NCBI RefSeq assembly: GCF_009901955.1
Contig: NZ_WUTS01000001.1
Coordinates: 1,117,034-1,181,033 of the forward strand
DNA length: 64,000 bases
Direction of reading: 5' to 3'
From: Halomonas icarae
Lineage (GTDB): Bacteria > Pseudomonadota > Gammaproteobacteria > Pseudomonadales > Halomonadaceae
Below the pieces are notes generated by a model. The model did no database searches. It was not told the DNA's origin and saw nothing but the letters and a program-made list of their open reading frames with translations. Positions 43,419 through 51,444 of this stretch are shown in pieces (positions within the stretch are counted from its first letter, which is position 1; every line of letters starts with the position of its first letter). The position numbers and the translations under genes were made by a program.

Positions 43419-44159
43419 ATGATCGCATCCGCTGTATCGGCCATCGCGCCAGAAGAGGCACGCCTCGCCGCCCGGGAGACGCTCTATCGCCTGGCCGCCG
43501 CGCTGTTCGGCTATCCGCTGGCCGAGACTCAGCAGGCACTTGAGGATGGACGCCTGCACGCCGCCCTGAGCTCCGCCTGGCAGACCCTGACCGGCGAGCC
43601 CTGGCCGCGGCTGGCGCCCAGCGCCAGCCTGGCCGACCTCGAGGTGGGCTATATGGCCACCTTCGTCCATGGGCGGCGCGGCGCACCGCGGGTGCCACTG
43701 GTGGCCAGCGCCTACGCCGACCTTGTCGCCGGGCAGACGCCCGGTAACTATCTGCTCAATGTCCAGGCCTTCTATCGCCACTTCGGTCTTACTGCCGCCG
43801 GGGGTGACGAGGGCCACGCCGACGAGCCCGATCACCTGGTGGCGATGCTCGAGTTCTGCGCGCTGCTCTGTCATCTGGAGCGCCAGGCGCTGGGCAGCGG
43901 GGGCGACCCATCACCTAGCCGTCGCGCCCAGCGCGACTTTCTCGCCCGCTACCTGGGGCCACTACTGCACGCGGTGCGTCTCTGCTTCGTCGAGGCGGGC
44001 GACCACGGCCTGGATGCCACCCTGGCGCAGCTGACCGAGGCACTACCCGACTGGGCCGATGACCAGCAGGCGGCGCTGGCCGCCCAGGTCGGCCCCTGCC
44101 CGCCACCCCGCTCAGAGAGTGGTCAGGCCGAAGCCGAGACGCGCCCGCTCTGGGACTAA
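43419..44159 (+). CDS. TorD/DmsD-like molybdoenzyme chaperone
   Basis: A 246-residue helical cytoplasmic protein of the TorD family, placed third in the operon like ddhD, serD and clrD. Typical pieces are RETLYRLAAALFGYPL, a YMATFVHGRRGAP segment where TorD proteins bind the signal peptide region, and LLNVQAFYRHFGL with EPDHLVAMLEFCALL. It should hold the apo-catalytic subunit until cofactor insertion and Tat export. A GGGAGAGACGCC leader precedes its ATG. Confidence 0.88.
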   Translation: MIASAVSAIAPEEARLAARETLYRLAAALFGYPLAETQQALEDGRLHAALSSAWQTLTGEPWPRLAPSASLADLEVGYMATFVHGRRGAPRVPLVASAYADLVAGQTPGNYLLNVQAFYRHFGLTAAGGDEGHADEPDHLVAMLEFCALLCHLERQALGSGGDPSPSRRAQRDFLARYLGPLLHAVRLCFVEAGDHGLDATLAQLTEALPDWADDQQAALAAQVGPCPPPRSESGQAEAETRPLWD

Positions 44160-44212
44160 CCCCGTGATGCTAACCCGGGGGTTACGCCCGCCCCCGCGAG
44201 GAGAGAACAGCC

Positions 44213-45022
44213 ATGACACTGCGACCCATTCTTCACGGCTCCCTGGCACTGGCGCTGATGCTTGCCAGCACTGGGGCCCTTGCCGATCACAGCGAGCTCA
44301 ACCCTAACGTCACCGAGGTCAAGCCCGGCGATACCGTCACCATCTCCCGGCTGCCCGAGGACATCTATCTGCGCGTCCAGAACGATCCCGACGACCTGAT
44401 CTGGGATCGCCTGCCGATGTATCGCACCGAGCTGTTCGCGGCACCGCCGGTGCACCGGTCGGTCCAGCTGCGCTTCGACGACGGCGCCAGCCACGGCAAG
44501 CATCTCTACTTTCAGGTTGCCCGCTCCAGCGAGCGCTTCTATATCCGTCTGCACTGGAAGGATGCCAGCGAGAACCGCGCCACCACGGTGGACGACTTCC
44601 GCGACGGCGTGGCCGTGCAGTACGCCCTGGGCGACGCCGATACCTCCTACATGATGGGCTCCGGGCCGGACGCTCCCGTCAACATCTGGTACTGGCGCGC
44701 CGACCACGAGCAGCGCATCGAAAACCTCGCCGCCGGCGGCTACGGCAGCACCACCCGGCTGCCCGAACAGAACGTCTCCGGCGCCAGCGACTACATCCAG
44801 GAAGCGATTCCCCAGGACAGCGAGTGGCACGTGGTGATGTCGCGCCCGCTGGCGGCAGGGGGCGAGCACCAGGTGACCTTCGATCGCGACCGGGTGCCGA
44901 TGGCCTTCGCCCTGTGGGAGGGCAGCGACAGCGAACGCGACGGCGACAAGCGCGTCACCCACACCTGGATCCTGCTGGACACCGCTGCTGGCGACGCTGC
45001 CGGCGGCGACACCGAAAGCTGA
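44213..45022 (+). CDS. Type II molybdoenzyme haem b (gamma) subunit
   Basis: A 269-residue periplasmic protein with a Sec signal peptide cleaved after ALA24. It matches the DdhC/EbdC/ClrC haem b subunits: DLIWDRLPMYRTEL and APPVHRSVQLRFDDG near the N-terminus, YFQVARSSERFYIRLHW, DGVAVQYAL, and MMGSGPDAPVNIWYWRAD. In EbdC the haem b is held by Met and Lys; the Met in YMMGSG is a candidate ligand but was not aligned. It passes electrons between the Fe-S subunit and a soluble carrier such as cytochrome c. The tail is Ala/Gly/Asp-rich. Confidence 0.87.
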   Translation: MTLRPILHGSLALALMLASTGALADHSELNPNVTEVKPGDTVTISRLPEDIYLRVQNDPDDLIWDRLPMYRTELFAAPPVHRSVQLRFDDGASHGKHLYFQVARSSERFYIRLHWKDASENRATTVDDFRDGVAVQYALGDADTSYMMGSGPDAPVNIWYWRADHEQRIENLAAGGYGSTTRLPEQNVSGASDYIQEAIPQDSEWHVVMSRPLAAGGEHQVTFDRDRVPMAFALWEGSDSERDGDKRVTHTWILLDTAAGDAAGGDTES

Positions 45023-45034
45023 GGAGGCATCACG

Positions 45035-46171
45035 ATGTCGGTAACCCACTTTTCTCCCCGCGACGCCCGCGACCCTCTGGCGCTGGCACCCGAGGAGTGC
45101 GGTCGCGGCCATGCCTGCCAGTTCTGCCCCCAGGAGGAGACCTGCCGCCTCGAGAAGGGCCATCACGAGAAGCGGCTGATCGAGTCGCGCCTGGCCGGGA
45201 TCGGCCAGATCATCATGGTGATGGCCAACAAGGGCGGCGTCGGCAAGAGCACCGTCTCGGCCAACCTGGCCGCCGGCCTCGCCGCGCGGGGCTATCGCGT
45301 GGGGGTGGCAGATGCCGATATCCACGGCCCCAACCAGAGCCGCTTCTTCGGCTGCGTCGGCGAGCGCGTGCGAATCGACAAGCGTGGTCTCGGCCCTCGC
45401 GCCTTTCGTACCGAGGGCATCGACCACCCCATCCAGGTCGGCTCCCTGGCCTTCATGATGGAGCGCGACGACACCCCCATCGTGTGGCGAGATGCCTACA
45501 AGCACGACTTCATGCACCACCTGATCGGCTCCTTCGACTGGGGTCCGCTGGATTTTTTGGTGATCGACATGCCGCCGGGCACCGGCAATGAGCTGATCAC
45601 CCTGGCCGACCTGCTCGAGGGCCACGACGTGGCGGCGCTGCTGGCCACCACGCCGCAGGAGGTGGCGCTGATGGACAGCCTCAAGGCGGTACGCTTCTGC
45701 CAGGAGCGCCAGCTGCCGCTGCTCGGCGTCGTGGAGAACATGGCGGGCGTCACCTGCCCCCATTGTGGCGGCGAGTTCCACCTCTTCCCCCGGGCGCATC
45801 TCGCCGAGGCGCTGGCCGAGGTCGGCGTGGAATCCCTGGCGCAGATTCCCCTTTCGCCCGCCCTGGCCAGCGGCTCCGATGCCGGGCGCCCCATCGTGCT
45901 CGATGACCCTCAGGGCCTCGAGGCGCGGGCCTTCCTCCCCGCGGTGGAGGCGTGTATCGCACATGCCAGCGAGGCCTTCGCCGCCGCCGCTGCCGACTCC
46001 CTGCAGGCGCTTAGCCAGCACCCGTCGATGCCCGATGAGCTGTCCGGTGAACTGGAAGCGGCACTGGCAAGCGTGCCCGACGACCAGCGCGACGCCCTGC
46101 GCACGGAGCTGGGTGCCCTGCTCGGCACTGGCGGGGGACCTTTTCCGGACAACGACGACGCTTCCCGCTAG
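45035..46171 (+). CDS. Nbp35/Mrp-like Fe-S P-loop ATPase with N-terminal cysteine cluster
   Basis: A 378-residue cytoplasmic protein. The N-terminus has four cysteines C22-x5-C28-x2-C31-x5-C37, similar to the N-terminal [4Fe-4S] motif of Nbp35 (C-x13-C-x2-C-x5-C) but shorter. The deviant Walker A is NKGGVGKST around residue 66, with DADIHGPNQSR and VIDMPPGTGNE following; C241-x2-C244 (TCPHCGG) is the subunit-bridging cluster site of Mrp/ApbC proteins. Residues 295-378 are an extra Ala/acidic tail. It follows the haem b gene by 12 bp, so it is likely a dedicated Fe-S scaffold for this enzyme. A housekeeping apbC elsewhere is likely but not visible. Confidence 0.85.
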   Translation: MSVTHFSPRDARDPLALAPEECGRGHACQFCPQEETCRLEKGHHEKRLIESRLAGIGQIIMVMANKGGVGKSTVSANLAAGLAARGYRVGVADADIHGPNQSRFFGCVGERVRIDKRGLGPRAFRTEGIDHPIQVGSLAFMMERDDTPIVWRDAYKHDFMHHLIGSFDWGPLDFLVIDMPPGTGNELITLADLLEGHDVAALLATTPQEVALMDSLKAVRFCQERQLPLLGVVENMAGVTCPHCGGEFHLFPRAHLAEALAEVGVESLAQIPLSPALASGSDAGRPIVLDDPQGLEARAFLPAVEACIAHASEAFAAAAADSLQALSQHPSMPDELSGELEAALASVPDDQRDALRTELGALLGTGGGPFPDNDDASR

Positions 46172-46228
46172 CCGCTACCGTTTCACCACGTGCTGCGCCA
46201 CACCACTTATCTGCGAGGACACTACACC

Positions 46229-48115
46229 ATGACCCAGGCCCGCCATGGCGATATCCCCCAGGCCGAGCGCCGCCGCTTCTTCAGTCAGCTGCTCGACGGT
46301 GCCAGGTCCCGAACGCCTCAGCGCGCCCCCTGGCGCCGCGTGCCCGAGGTCGGGGCGGGTGACGGAGATGTGCTCTGGTCGGGCTGGGCCGGCGACGGCG
46401 AGGTATTCGTGGTCGGCGACGAAGGGATGGTGCTGCGCTACACCAACGCCTCCGACGGCGCCGGGCAGCAGTGGGAGCGCATGTCGGTGCCGACGACCCT
46501 GCCGCTGCATGGCCTCTGGGGGCCCAGCCCCGATCGCCTGATCGCGGTCGGCTGGATGGGGACCATCCTGCATTACGACGGTGCCGAGTGGCACCGGCAG
46601 CGCGGTGGCGTCGTCGATGACGAGGGCCGCTTCGCCGCCTGCAGCGAAAACACCCCACTGTTCGCCATCGACGGCAACGCCGCAGGCCATGCCTGGGCGG
46701 TGGGCGACAATGGCATGATCCTGCATTTCGATGGCATCGAGTGGCACGCCGAGCGCTGCCCCACCCGGGTCAACTTGCGCGCCGTGGCCTGCGCACCGGA
46801 CGGCACGGTCTATGCCGCCGGGGGCGAAGGCACGGTGCTCAAGCGTAACGCCGATGGCCGCTGGACGAGCCTCGACTGTCCTCTGGGATCGGGGTTCCAC
46901 GCCCTGCTGGTGCTGGATGACGACTCGCTGTTACTGGCCGGCGGACGCTACTTCGTGGACCAGGGGGGCTTTCGTGGCGAGCTGGTGCGCTACCGCCATG
47001 GCGAGTTCCAGGCGCTGACCTTCGAGACGCCGATGCCGCGTCTACGGGCGCTGAAGGCCTACAAGGGGGGCGTGCTGATCGTTGGCGACCAGGGCCATCT
47101 CTACTACCTGAAGGATCTGCGCCTCGATCGTCTGGAGAGCAACAGCCGCCACGACCTGATGGATATCATCACGCTGCCCACCGGCGAGGCCCTGGCGGTA
47201 GGTGACTTTGGCACCCTGATGACCGCCGCTTCCGACTTTACCGCCGCCCTGGCACCGCCGCCCGCGGCGGCGACTCCCACAGCCTGGGAGACCATGGCCT
47301 CGCCCACCGAGCGTCAGTTATGGGGCATCCACGAGGCCAGTGACGGCACCTGCTACGCCTGCGGCGAGGCGGGCACCGTGCTGCGGCTCGAGGCGGATGG
47401 CTGGCACGCCCTGCCCGCCCCCAGCGAGCTCGCGGTGCACTGCCTGTGGGACAGTGGCAATGGGCTGTTTGCCGCCGGACAGCTCGGGCGCATCTACCGC
47501 TTCGATGGCAGTCACTGGCAGCTGCATTTCGACCTGCACCTGGACCTGACGATCCTTTCCATGTGGGGCAGCGATCCCGACTCGATCTACGCGGTGGGCG
47601 ACGAAGGCCTGATCCTGCATTACGACGGCCTGGGCTGGCGACGCATGCCCAGCGGCACGACCTCGGCACTGTACGATCTATGGGGTTGGGACGCCGAGCA
47701 CCTGCTGGCGGTGGGTGACTTTGGTCTGGTACTGCGCTACAACGGCCGCGAATGGGCCGAGTTCAAGGTCGGCACCGAAAGCTTCCTCTACGGCGTATGG
47801 GGCTGCGGGCTGGATGACATCACCGCGGTAGGACTCTCCGGCGCGCTGGCCCACTTCAATGGCCAGCGCTGGCAGCTCGAGCCCACCCGCCTGCGCGACG
47901 ATCTACTGAGCGTGTCGGGAAGCCCCGCCGCCGGCGTTTGCGCCGTCGGCACCCGCGGGCGCGTGTTGCGTCTGGAGAATGGCCAGTGGCGGTCCGAACC
48001 AAGCGGCTGTGAACGCGGGCTGCGTTCAGTGTGTGCCACTCGTGGCGGCAGCCTCTACGCCGTGGGCGATGGCGGCACGATCCTGCGCCGCAACCCCCAG
48101 TGCCATGCCGCCTAA
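46229..48115 (+). CDS. Large beta-propeller-type repeat protein at the end of the molybdoenzyme operon
   Basis: A 628-residue protein with no signal peptide or membrane span. About 14 repeats of 40-45 residues share a core such as YAVGDEGLILHYDG-W or LAVGDFGLVLRYNG-W, reminiscent of YCF48/BNR-type propellers. That is enough for two 7-bladed rings, divided by a Pro/Ala linker near residues 340-355 (APPPAAATPTAW). The first 40 residues are basic (ERRRFFSQLLDGARSR). ATG 46229 was chosen over 46190 because a GAGGA site lies upstream. The gene is 57 bp after the ATPase gene and probably in its operon. YCF48 proteins help cofactor-protein assembly in photosystem II, so an assembly role is a reasonable guess. 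Confidence 0.75.
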   Translation: MTQARHGDIPQAERRRFFSQLLDGARSRTPQRAPWRRVPEVGAGDGDVLWSGWAGDGEVFVVGDEGMVLRYTNASDGAGQQWERMSVPTTLPLHGLWGPSPDRLIAVGWMGTILHYDGAEWHRQRGGVVDDEGRFAACSENTPLFAIDGNAAGHAWAVGDNGMILHFDGIEWHAERCPTRVNLRAVACAPDGTVYAAGGEGTVLKRNADGRWTSLDCPLGSGFHALLVLDDDSLLLAGGRYFVDQGGFRGELVRYRHGEFQALTFETPMPRLRALKAYKGGVLIVGDQGHLYYLKDLRLDRLESNSRHDLMDIITLPTGEALAVGDFGTLMTAASDFTAALAPPPAAATPTAWETMASPTERQLWGIHEASDGTCYACGEAGTVLRLEADGWHALPAPSELAVHCLWDSGNGLFAAGQLGRIYRFDGSHWQLHFDLHLDLTILSMWGSDPDSIYAVGDEGLILHYDGLGWRRMPSGTTSALYDLWGWDAEHLLAVGDFGLVLRYNGREWAEFKVGTESFLYGVWGCGLDDITAVGLSGALAHFNGQRWQLEPTRLRDDLLSVSGSPAAGVCAVGTRGRVLRLENGQWRSEPSGCERGLRSVCATRGGSLYAVGDGGTILRRNPQCHAA

Positions 48116-48164
48116 CCCTCTGGCGATTGGAGCTGCCATACCTGACACGGGGAAATAGCGGAAC

Positions 48165-48200
48165 AGCAGCGCCGGTCGTCGTTTAACGGCCGGCGCTGCT
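48165..48200. terminator. Hairpin between the propeller gene and the phospholipase D gene
   Basis: Eleven-bp arms AGCAGCGCCGG (48165-48175) and CCGGCGCTGCT (48190-48200) between two converging genes. No U-run; probable bidirectional stop for the molybdoenzyme operon and the facing gene. Confidence 0.6.
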
Positions 48201-48252
48201 CAGGTCGCCAAGCGGTGTCTCGATCAGCTGCTTCTCATCACCGGCCTGCCAT

Positions 48253-49878
48253 CTACAGCAGCCACTCGATGGGCAGCCACGACATGACCTTCACTGCGGC
48301 TCGACGCAGCGGCCCGGTATTGGGTTCGGTACGGTGAATGACGCCACCCTGCTGGGTTTGCTCGTGCCATACCAGATGGCCATCATCGGCCAACTTGACG
48401 CGATAGCTCTGCCCGGCGACCCGGTTATCGAAGGCGTCATCCATTGCCGTGGCCAGCATCGGGCTCTCGATCAAGAAGCCAATCTCGGTATTGAGGCGCG
48501 CCGAGCGTGGGTCAAAGTTGAACGAGCCGACAAATGCCCACTCCTTGTCGACGGCGAATGTCTTGGCGTGCAGGCTCGAGCCGGAGCTGCCAAAACGGCC
48601 GAAGGGACTGCTATGCGTTATCACGTCCATGACACCGCTGCGCTTCAGCTCGAAGAGCTCCACTCCGGCCTCGAGCAGATCTCGGCGGCGCTTAGCATAT
48701 CCGGCATGCACCGCGGTCACATCAGTTGCCTCAAGTGAGTTGGTCAGCACCCTGACCTGCACCCCCTGCGCGGCCAACCCTGCCAGCCACTCAGTCCCCT
48801 CCTTCATGGGCACAAAATAGGGGGATACCAGATCAAACTGACGTGTCGGGGCACTCAGCAGCTCACCGAGCCGGCCGGTCAGCAGCTGTTCCTCTTCTGC
48901 CTGCCCCAGCCCCTTGGAGGGGTCATCGCTTACCATCCAGGTGCTTGCCCACTCGAAGGCCAGGTCACCACGCACCAGGCCGCTCACCAGATCGCTCGCC
49001 TCCAGTGCCGCGAGATAACTCTGTGATCTCGGCAGGCGACGCGCCTGCTCCGCCTCGGCGGCCATCTGCGCCAGCCCCTCTCTGCCGGCACTCGCCAGCA
49101 ACCGGCTCGCCGGATATGACGACTCACTATGCCAGTAACGATCAAAGTCGTCGGATACGTCTTGCACGACCGGTCCGATCGCCATCACATCCAGGTCGGA
49201 GAACAGCACCCCTCGGGTAGCACCGAAGTATTCATCACCCACATTTCGCCCGCCGATAATGGTGATCTGGTTATCGATGGTGAACGTCTTGTTGTGCATG
49301 CGTCGGTTGGCACGAAAGAAGTCGGTCACATAGCCGATGGAGCGAGGCGAGCGCACCACAAAAGGATTGAAGAGGCGTACCTCGATCCCCGGATGCGCAT
49401 CCAGGGCGGCCAGGGTATCGTCCAGCCCCACCGTATTGTTGTCGTCAAGCAGCAACCTGACCCTGACACCGCGATCGGCGGCACGCCGAACGGCATCGAA
49501 CAGCAGGCCACCCGAGGTATCGTTGTGCCAGATGTAATATTGCAGATCGAGGGTCTGTTCGGCCGCCTCGGCCAACAGCACTCTGGCCGCAAACGCCTCG
49601 TGAGCGTCACTCAGCGGGTAGATACCGCTCCGCTCGGGGTGTTGATCCACGCGGTCGCGGACCAGTTCGCCCAGGGTGGTCTCACGCGCCTGCTCGAGTG
49701 GCAGCGCCCGGGTCATGCTGCGCCCCTGCAAGGGTGGCAAGCTACACCCACTGAGCATCAACCCCAGCAGTGCGCTCAGCAACAGCATCAATGCGACACG
49801 CCCACCTGGCACCAACCGCTTGCCGAACGCCTCGAGACTTGCTGAATCCTGCGCGGATTCCTTCGGTTTCCTGACCAT
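48253..49878 (-). CDS. Phospholipase D / cardiolipin synthase-like lipoprotein
   Basis: A 541-residue membrane-anchored protein with two HKD domains. After a hydrophobic segment (LMLLLSALLGLML) there is a lipobox LSGC near residue 49, so the protein should be lipidated. HKD 1 has RMHNKTFTIDNQITIIGGRN and HKD 2 has SLHAKTFAVDKEWAFVGSFN, both with the downstream N and acidic residues. The pattern resembles ClsC/YmdC, which makes cardiolipin from PE and PG. ATG 49878 was taken because the upstream extension has no typical start context. It stands alone after cysS. Confidence 0.88.
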   Translation of the reverse strand: MVRKPKESAQDSASLEAFGKRLVPGGRVALMLLLSALLGLMLSGCSLPPLQGRSMTRALPLEQARETTLGELVRDRVDQHPERSGIYPLSDAHEAFAARVLLAEAAEQTLDLQYYIWHNDTSGGLLFDAVRRAADRGVRVRLLLDDNNTVGLDDTLAALDAHPGIEVRLFNPFVVRSPRSIGYVTDFFRANRRMHNKTFTIDNQITIIGGRNVGDEYFGATRGVLFSDLDVMAIGPVVQDVSDDFDRYWHSESSYPASRLLASAGREGLAQMAAEAEQARRLPRSQSYLAALEASDLVSGLVRGDLAFEWASTWMVSDDPSKGLGQAEEEQLLTGRLGELLSAPTRQFDLVSPYFVPMKEGTEWLAGLAAQGVQVRVLTNSLEATDVTAVHAGYAKRRRDLLEAGVELFELKRSGVMDVITHSSPFGRFGSSGSSLHAKTFAVDKEWAFVGSFNFDPRSARLNTEIGFLIESPMLATAMDDAFDNRVAGQSYRVKLADDGHLVWHEQTQQGGVIHRTEPNTGPLRRAAVKVMSWLPIEWLL

Positions 49879-49912
49879 GAAGGACCTGTAGCAATGAGTT
49901 GGATAACACGTA

Positions 49913-49943
49913 ACGCCCGGCCCGCTTGCGGCGGGCCGGGCGT
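49913..49943 (-). terminator. Hairpin between cysS and the phospholipase D gene
   Basis: A perfect 13-bp stem with arms 49913-49925 and 49931-49943 (ACGCCCGGCCCGC type) and a 5-base loop, 69 bp after the cysS stop on the minus strand. The U-tract is poor, so termination efficiency is uncertain. Confidence 0.6.
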
Positions 49944-50011
49944 CTATGGCGTGGGGAATTCCACCAGGCTTTTCGGTCAAGAGCTAGCGCCTGAGAGCCG
50001 ATAGCGCCGGG

Positions 50012-51442
50012 TTAACCCTCGGGCTTCTCGAACACCCAGCCGGTACCCTCTCGGGAGTCCTTGAGGATGATACCCAGGGCGGCGAGTTCATCGCGAATTC
50101 CATCGGCGGTGGCGAAGTCCTTGGCCTTCTTGGCCGCGGCGCGCTCGTCGATCTTCGCCTGAATCTCCGCCTCCGAGAGCGGCAGCTCACCGGCCCCCGC
50201 CTTGAGAAAGACGGCCGCGTCCTGCTGCAACAGCCCCAGGATCCCACCCAACCGCCTGAGTTCGGCGGCCAGGGCCGGTGCCTGGTCGGGGGCCTCCTTC
50301 TTCGCGCGGTTCAGCTCGCGGGCCAGGTCGAAGAGCACCGAGAGCGCCCCGGCGGTATTGAAGTCATCGTCCATCGCCGCGCTAAAGCGCTTGTCGAAGT
50401 CGCTACCCGCCCCCTCGGTCAGGGCCTCAATGCTGGCAGCATCGATACCTTCGAATGAAACCCCTTCGAGAGAGTTATAAAACCGCTCCAGCGACTTGCG
50501 GGCATCGGCCAGGGATTCCGGCGCGTAGTTGATCGCGCTGCGATAGTGACTGGCCACCAGCAGGTAGCGCACCACCTCGGGGTCATGGTGCTCGAGCACC
50601 TCGCGGATGGTAAAGAAGTTGCCCAGCGACTTGGACATCTTCTCGTGGTTCACCCGCACCGCGCCGGCGTGCATCCAGGTGTTGACGAAGGGCTTGCCGT
50701 TGGCCGCCTCCGACTGGGCGATCTCGTTCTCGTGGTGCGGGAAGGTCAGGTCCGGTCCGCCACCATGAATATCGAAGGTCTCGCCCAGGCAGCACTTCGA
50801 CATGGCCGAGCACTCGATATGCCAGCCGGGACGCCCCTCGCCCCAGGGCGAAGGCCAGCTCGCCTCGCCCGGCTTGGCCGCCTTCCAGAGCACGAAGTCG
50901 AGGGGATCCTCCTTGTGCTCATCGACCTCGATGCGGGCACCGGAGCGCATCTCGTCCAGGTCACGGTTATTGAGCTTGCCGTAGCCCTCGAAGCGCCTCA
51001 CCCGGTAGTAGACATCGCCATTGTCCGCGGCATAGGCGTAGCCCTTGGCCAGCAGGGTCTCGATCATGGCGATGATGTCATCGATATGTCGAGTCGCCCG
51101 AGGCTCCTGATCCGGCGCCAGCACCCCGAGGCGCGCCTCGTCCTCGTGCATCGCCTCGATCATGCGCTCGGTCAGCGACGCAATGGTCTCGCCATTCTCG
51201 TCGGCCCGACGCAGGATCTTGTCATCGATATCGGTGACGTTGCGCACATAGGTCACGTCATATCCCCTATGACGCAGGTAGCGGGTAATGACATCGAAGG
51301 CCACCATCACCCGGGCATGGCCCAGGTGGCAGTAGTCATAGACGGTCATGCCGCAGACATACATCCGCACCCTGCCCGGCTCGATCGGCGTGAAGGGCTC
51401 CTTGCGGCGTGTCAGCGTGTTGTAGATCTGCATATCGGTCAT
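50012..51442 (-). CDS. cysS: Cysteinyl-tRNA synthetase
   Basis: Charges tRNA-Cys in the cytoplasm. The 476-residue protein has the class I signatures HLGH (in [12 protein letters not shown]) and KMSKS (in [12 protein letters not shown]), and the zinc ligands around C29 (YVCGMTVYD), [10 protein letters not shown] and [10 protein letters not shown]. The C-terminal anticodon-binding region has [19 protein letters not shown]. It starts 2 bp after the glnS stop, so glnS-cysS form one operon, a common gammaproteobacterial arrangement. Confidence 0.97.
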   Translation of the reverse strand: MTDMQIYNTLTRRKEPFTPIEPGRVRMYVCGMTVYDYCHLGHARVMVAFDVITRYLRHRGYDVTYVRNVTDIDDKILRRADENGETIASLTERMIEAMHEDEARLGVLAPDQEPRATRHIDDIIAMIETLLAKGYAYAADNGDVYYRVRRFEGYGKLNNRDLDEMRSGARIEVDEHKEDPLDFVLWKAAKPGEASWPSPWGEGRPGWHIECSAMSKCCLGETFDIHGGGPDLTFPHHENEIAQSEAANGKPFVNTWMHAGAVRVNHEKMSKSLGNFFTIREVLEHHDPEVVRYLLVASHYRSAINYAPESLADARKSLERFYNSLEGVSFEGIDAASIEALTEGAGSDFDKRFSAAMDDDFNTAGALSVLFDLARELNRAKKEAPDQAPALAAELRRLGGILGLLQQDAAVFLKAGAGELPLSEAEIQAKIDERAAAKKAKDFATADGIRDELAALGIILKDSREGTGWVFEKPEG

Positions 51443-51444
51443 GC

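Noticed and set aside
39638..45022. Naming the molybdoenzyme a chlorate reductase
   Set aside because: It is in the right clade, but no chlorite dismutase or insertion sequences typical of chlorate islands are present; selenate, dimethylsulfide or other substrates fit equally well.
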